A stretch of 6,346 bases of DNA from Treponema sp. (GTDB lineage Bacteria > Spirochaetota > Spirochaetia > Treponematales > Breznakiellaceae). Shown here in pieces: positions 5,382 to 6,346 of this stretch. The notes beneath the pieces are model-generated. The model saw nothing but the letters and a program-made list of their open reading frames with translations, was not told the DNA's origin and searched no databases. Location of the stretch: NCBI GenBank assembly GCA_031255815.1, contig JAIRRU010000110.1, forward strand, positions 1 to 6,346, read 5' to 3'. The position numbers and the translations under genes are program-made. Position 1 is the first letter of the stretch. Every line of letters begins with the position of its first letter.

Positions 5382-5486
5382 ACTTTAAAGTTAAGACTTT
5401 TTCGGCCCCGGGTCAAGTATTTCCGAAAATAAGTGAGGCGGCCTCTTTTCCGGTAGATCCCGATAGCGCTTAAAACAGAAAAATGG

Positions 5487-5494
5487 TGTAAAAT
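5487..5494 (+). promoter_or_regulatory. Extended -10 promoter element of nfeD
   Basis: TGTAAAAT at 5487-5494 is an extended -10 box (TG plus TAAAAT, 5 of 6 to TATAAT) in an AT-rich stretch; no good -35 is seen at 16-18 nt. Its expected start, about 7 nt downstream, falls on the A of the nfeD ATG at 5501. Confidence 0.45.
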
Positions 5495-5500
5495 AGGACT

Positions 5501-6346
5501 ATGAGTTATCCAGGAAGAAAAAACCCGGCCGGACGGGTTCGGGGCGGCAGGGCGCGTAAAATTCCCGCATTGGTTCTTTTCTGCCTTTTCTGGGCGGAAT
5601 TTTCCCTCTTTGCCCAGGGTGCGGAAGGGCAAAGGGCTTTAGGCGGCGGGACCAAGGCGGGGGAAGGATGGATCATCCCGATTCAGGGGGATATCGAGCC
5701 GTCCATGACCGCCTTTGTGCGCCGGGAAGGCCGGAAGGCGGTGGCCGGCGGGGCGAAATTCATCATCTTCGAGATCGACACCTTCGGGGGCCGGGTGGAT
5801 TCGGCCCTTCAGATCACCTCGTTCATCACTTCGATTAAAGACGCCCGTACCATTGCCTGGGTGAACTCGGGGGCCGGTTCCATGGGCGTCAGCTGGTCCG
5901 CCGGGGCGCTTATCGCCCTGGCCTGCCAGGATATCTATATGGCTGCCGGCACTTCCCTAGGAGCCGCGGCCCCGGTTACGATCGGGACGGACGGTTCTTC
6001 CGAAGGGGCTGGTGAAAAGACCATTGCCGCAGTCCGCTCCCAGATGGCCGCCCTGGCGGAACGGAACGGCCACCCGGTGGGGATCGCTCTGGCCATGGTG
6101 GATTACGACGTGGAACTCTGGGAAGTCCTGGCGGACGGCCAGATCAAGGCGCTTACCCTGCCGGAACTGGAACTGCTGGAAAAGAACGCGGCGGATTCCG
6201 GGCTGGAACGGCGCTCCGTCATATCCCCCCAGGGGAAGCTCCTTTCCCTGACCGCCGGGGAGGCTGTCCGCTTCGGTCTGGCCCGGGGTCTTGCCGAGGA
6301 CCGGGAAACCCTGTTCAGCGCCGCGGGCATCTCCGGCCGGGCGGTG
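5501..6346 (+). CDS. nfeD: NfeD-family (ClpP-class) membrane-bound serine protease, 3' truncated by the window
   Basis: The first 282 codons are present; the frame is still open at the window edge. An N-terminal export signal is visible: a strongly basic region (residues 6-20), a hydrophobic stretch (21-38, interrupted by Glu33) and a likely cleavage after LFA. Then comes the NfeD/ClpP-class protease domain: GWIIPIQGDIEP, EIDTFGGRVDSALQI, VNSGAGSMGVSWSAGALIALA with candidate nucleophile Ser133, and MAAGTSLGAAAPV. Candidate base Lys173 lies in GEKTIAAVR; the 40-residue gap fits the Ser-Lys dyad of this family. Full-length members add several membrane helices and a C-terminal OB-fold domain, expected beyond the window, often followed by a stomatin-like partner gene. 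ATG 5501 is preceded only by a misplaced AGGA (5495-5498, 2-nt gap); an upstream ATG at 5483 meets TAA two codons later. Confidence 0.9.
   Translation, partial: MSYPGRKNPAGRVRGGRARKIPALVLFCLFWAEFSLFAQGAEGQRALGGGTKAGEGWIIPIQGDIEPSMTAFVRREGRKAVAGGAKFIIFEIDTFGGRVDSALQITSFITSIKDARTIAWVNSGAGSMGVSWSAGALIALACQDIYMAAGTSLGAAAPVTIGTDGSSEGAGEKTIAAVRSQMAALAERNGHPVGIALAMVDYDVELWEVLADGQIKALTLPELELLEKNAADSGLERRSVISPQGKLLSLTAGEAVRFGLARGLAEDRETLFSAAGISGRAV

Larger units (their letters stand above)
5054..5500. other. Intergenic spacer between the thi operon and nfeD
   Basis: No + strand gene is seen. The stretch contains the downstream repeat copy (5063-5217), a minus-strand terminator (5246-5290), a second small hairpin (5293-5298 with 5312-5317), an AT-richer part (about 5320-5500) with a compound dyad at 5422-5452, and the nfeD -10 candidate. 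No convincing + strand intrinsic terminator follows the HAD gene: the dyads at 5045-5070 and 5078-5096 lack a U tract. Confidence 0.65.

Noticed and set aside
5312..5632. Minus-strand 106-codon frame ending just before the minus-strand terminator
   Set aside because: Its position before a terminator is tempting, but it starts inside nfeD, covers that gene's start, has no recognised motif, and its composition follows the AT-rich spacer.
1..6346. CRISPR array, tRNA, rRNA or transposase
   Set aside because: No regularly spaced repeats, tRNA cloverleaf, rRNA segment or transposase motif was seen; the only rRNA-like string is the 11-nt anti-SD match.

Overview
This window holds a compact, TPP-riboswitch-controlled thiamine (vitamin B1) salvage operon on the + strand, followed by an intergenic region and the start of an unrelated NfeD/ClpP-class membrane protease gene. 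It is GC-rich with strong G/C third-position bias in the genes; the two intergenic stretches (about 1-455 and 5054-5500) are visibly poorer in GC. No ribosomal or taxonomic marker is present. The style of the NfeD protein and the repeat-rich spacers suggest a termite-gut-type spirochaete (Treponema-like), but a clostridial or other anaerobic origin cannot be excluded. The assignment is a low-confidence inference.

Layout. 1-455: non-coding, hairpin-rich spacer with a good sigma70-type promoter candidate (231-259) that has a 13-bp dyad in its spacer, and part of a dispersed intergenic repeat. 455-554: canonical TPP (THI-box) aptamer. 603-640: strong intrinsic terminator between the aptamer and the first gene, so control is most likely by transcription attenuation. 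682-5053: five tightly packed genes, thiD - cytX-like transporter - thiM - thiE - HAD-family phosphatase. The first three junctions overlap (4, 4 and 10 nt) and the fourth is a 1-nt gap, which implies translational coupling. 5054-5500: spacer with a second copy of the upstream repeat, a perfect 21-bp sequence inverted relative to the upstream copy, and a minus-strand intrinsic terminator that may end a small RNA. 5501-6346: nfeD-like protease, cut by the window end.

How the genes work together: the CytX-type NCS1 transporter would import hydroxymethylpyrimidine (HMP), ThiD phosphorylates it twice to HMP-PP, ThiM phosphorylates hydroxyethylthiazole to THZ-P, and ThiE joins both to thiamine monophosphate (TMP). 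No ThiC, ThiG/S/F/H or ThiL/ThiN gene is visible, so the window encodes salvage without de novo ring synthesis and without the last step to TPP. The co-transcribed HAD phosphatase is a candidate for a TMP or other pathway phosphatase, which is the main open functional question.

Points most worth a second look: the minus-strand terminator hairpin whose loop carries an 11-nt copy of the 16S rRNA anti-Shine-Dalgarno tail; a G-quadruplex motif that competes with a 13-bp hairpin just inside thiE, in an unusual N-terminal extension; inverted and direct repeat copies flanking the operon; the riboswitch antiterminator geometry; and a probable leaderless start of nfeD.
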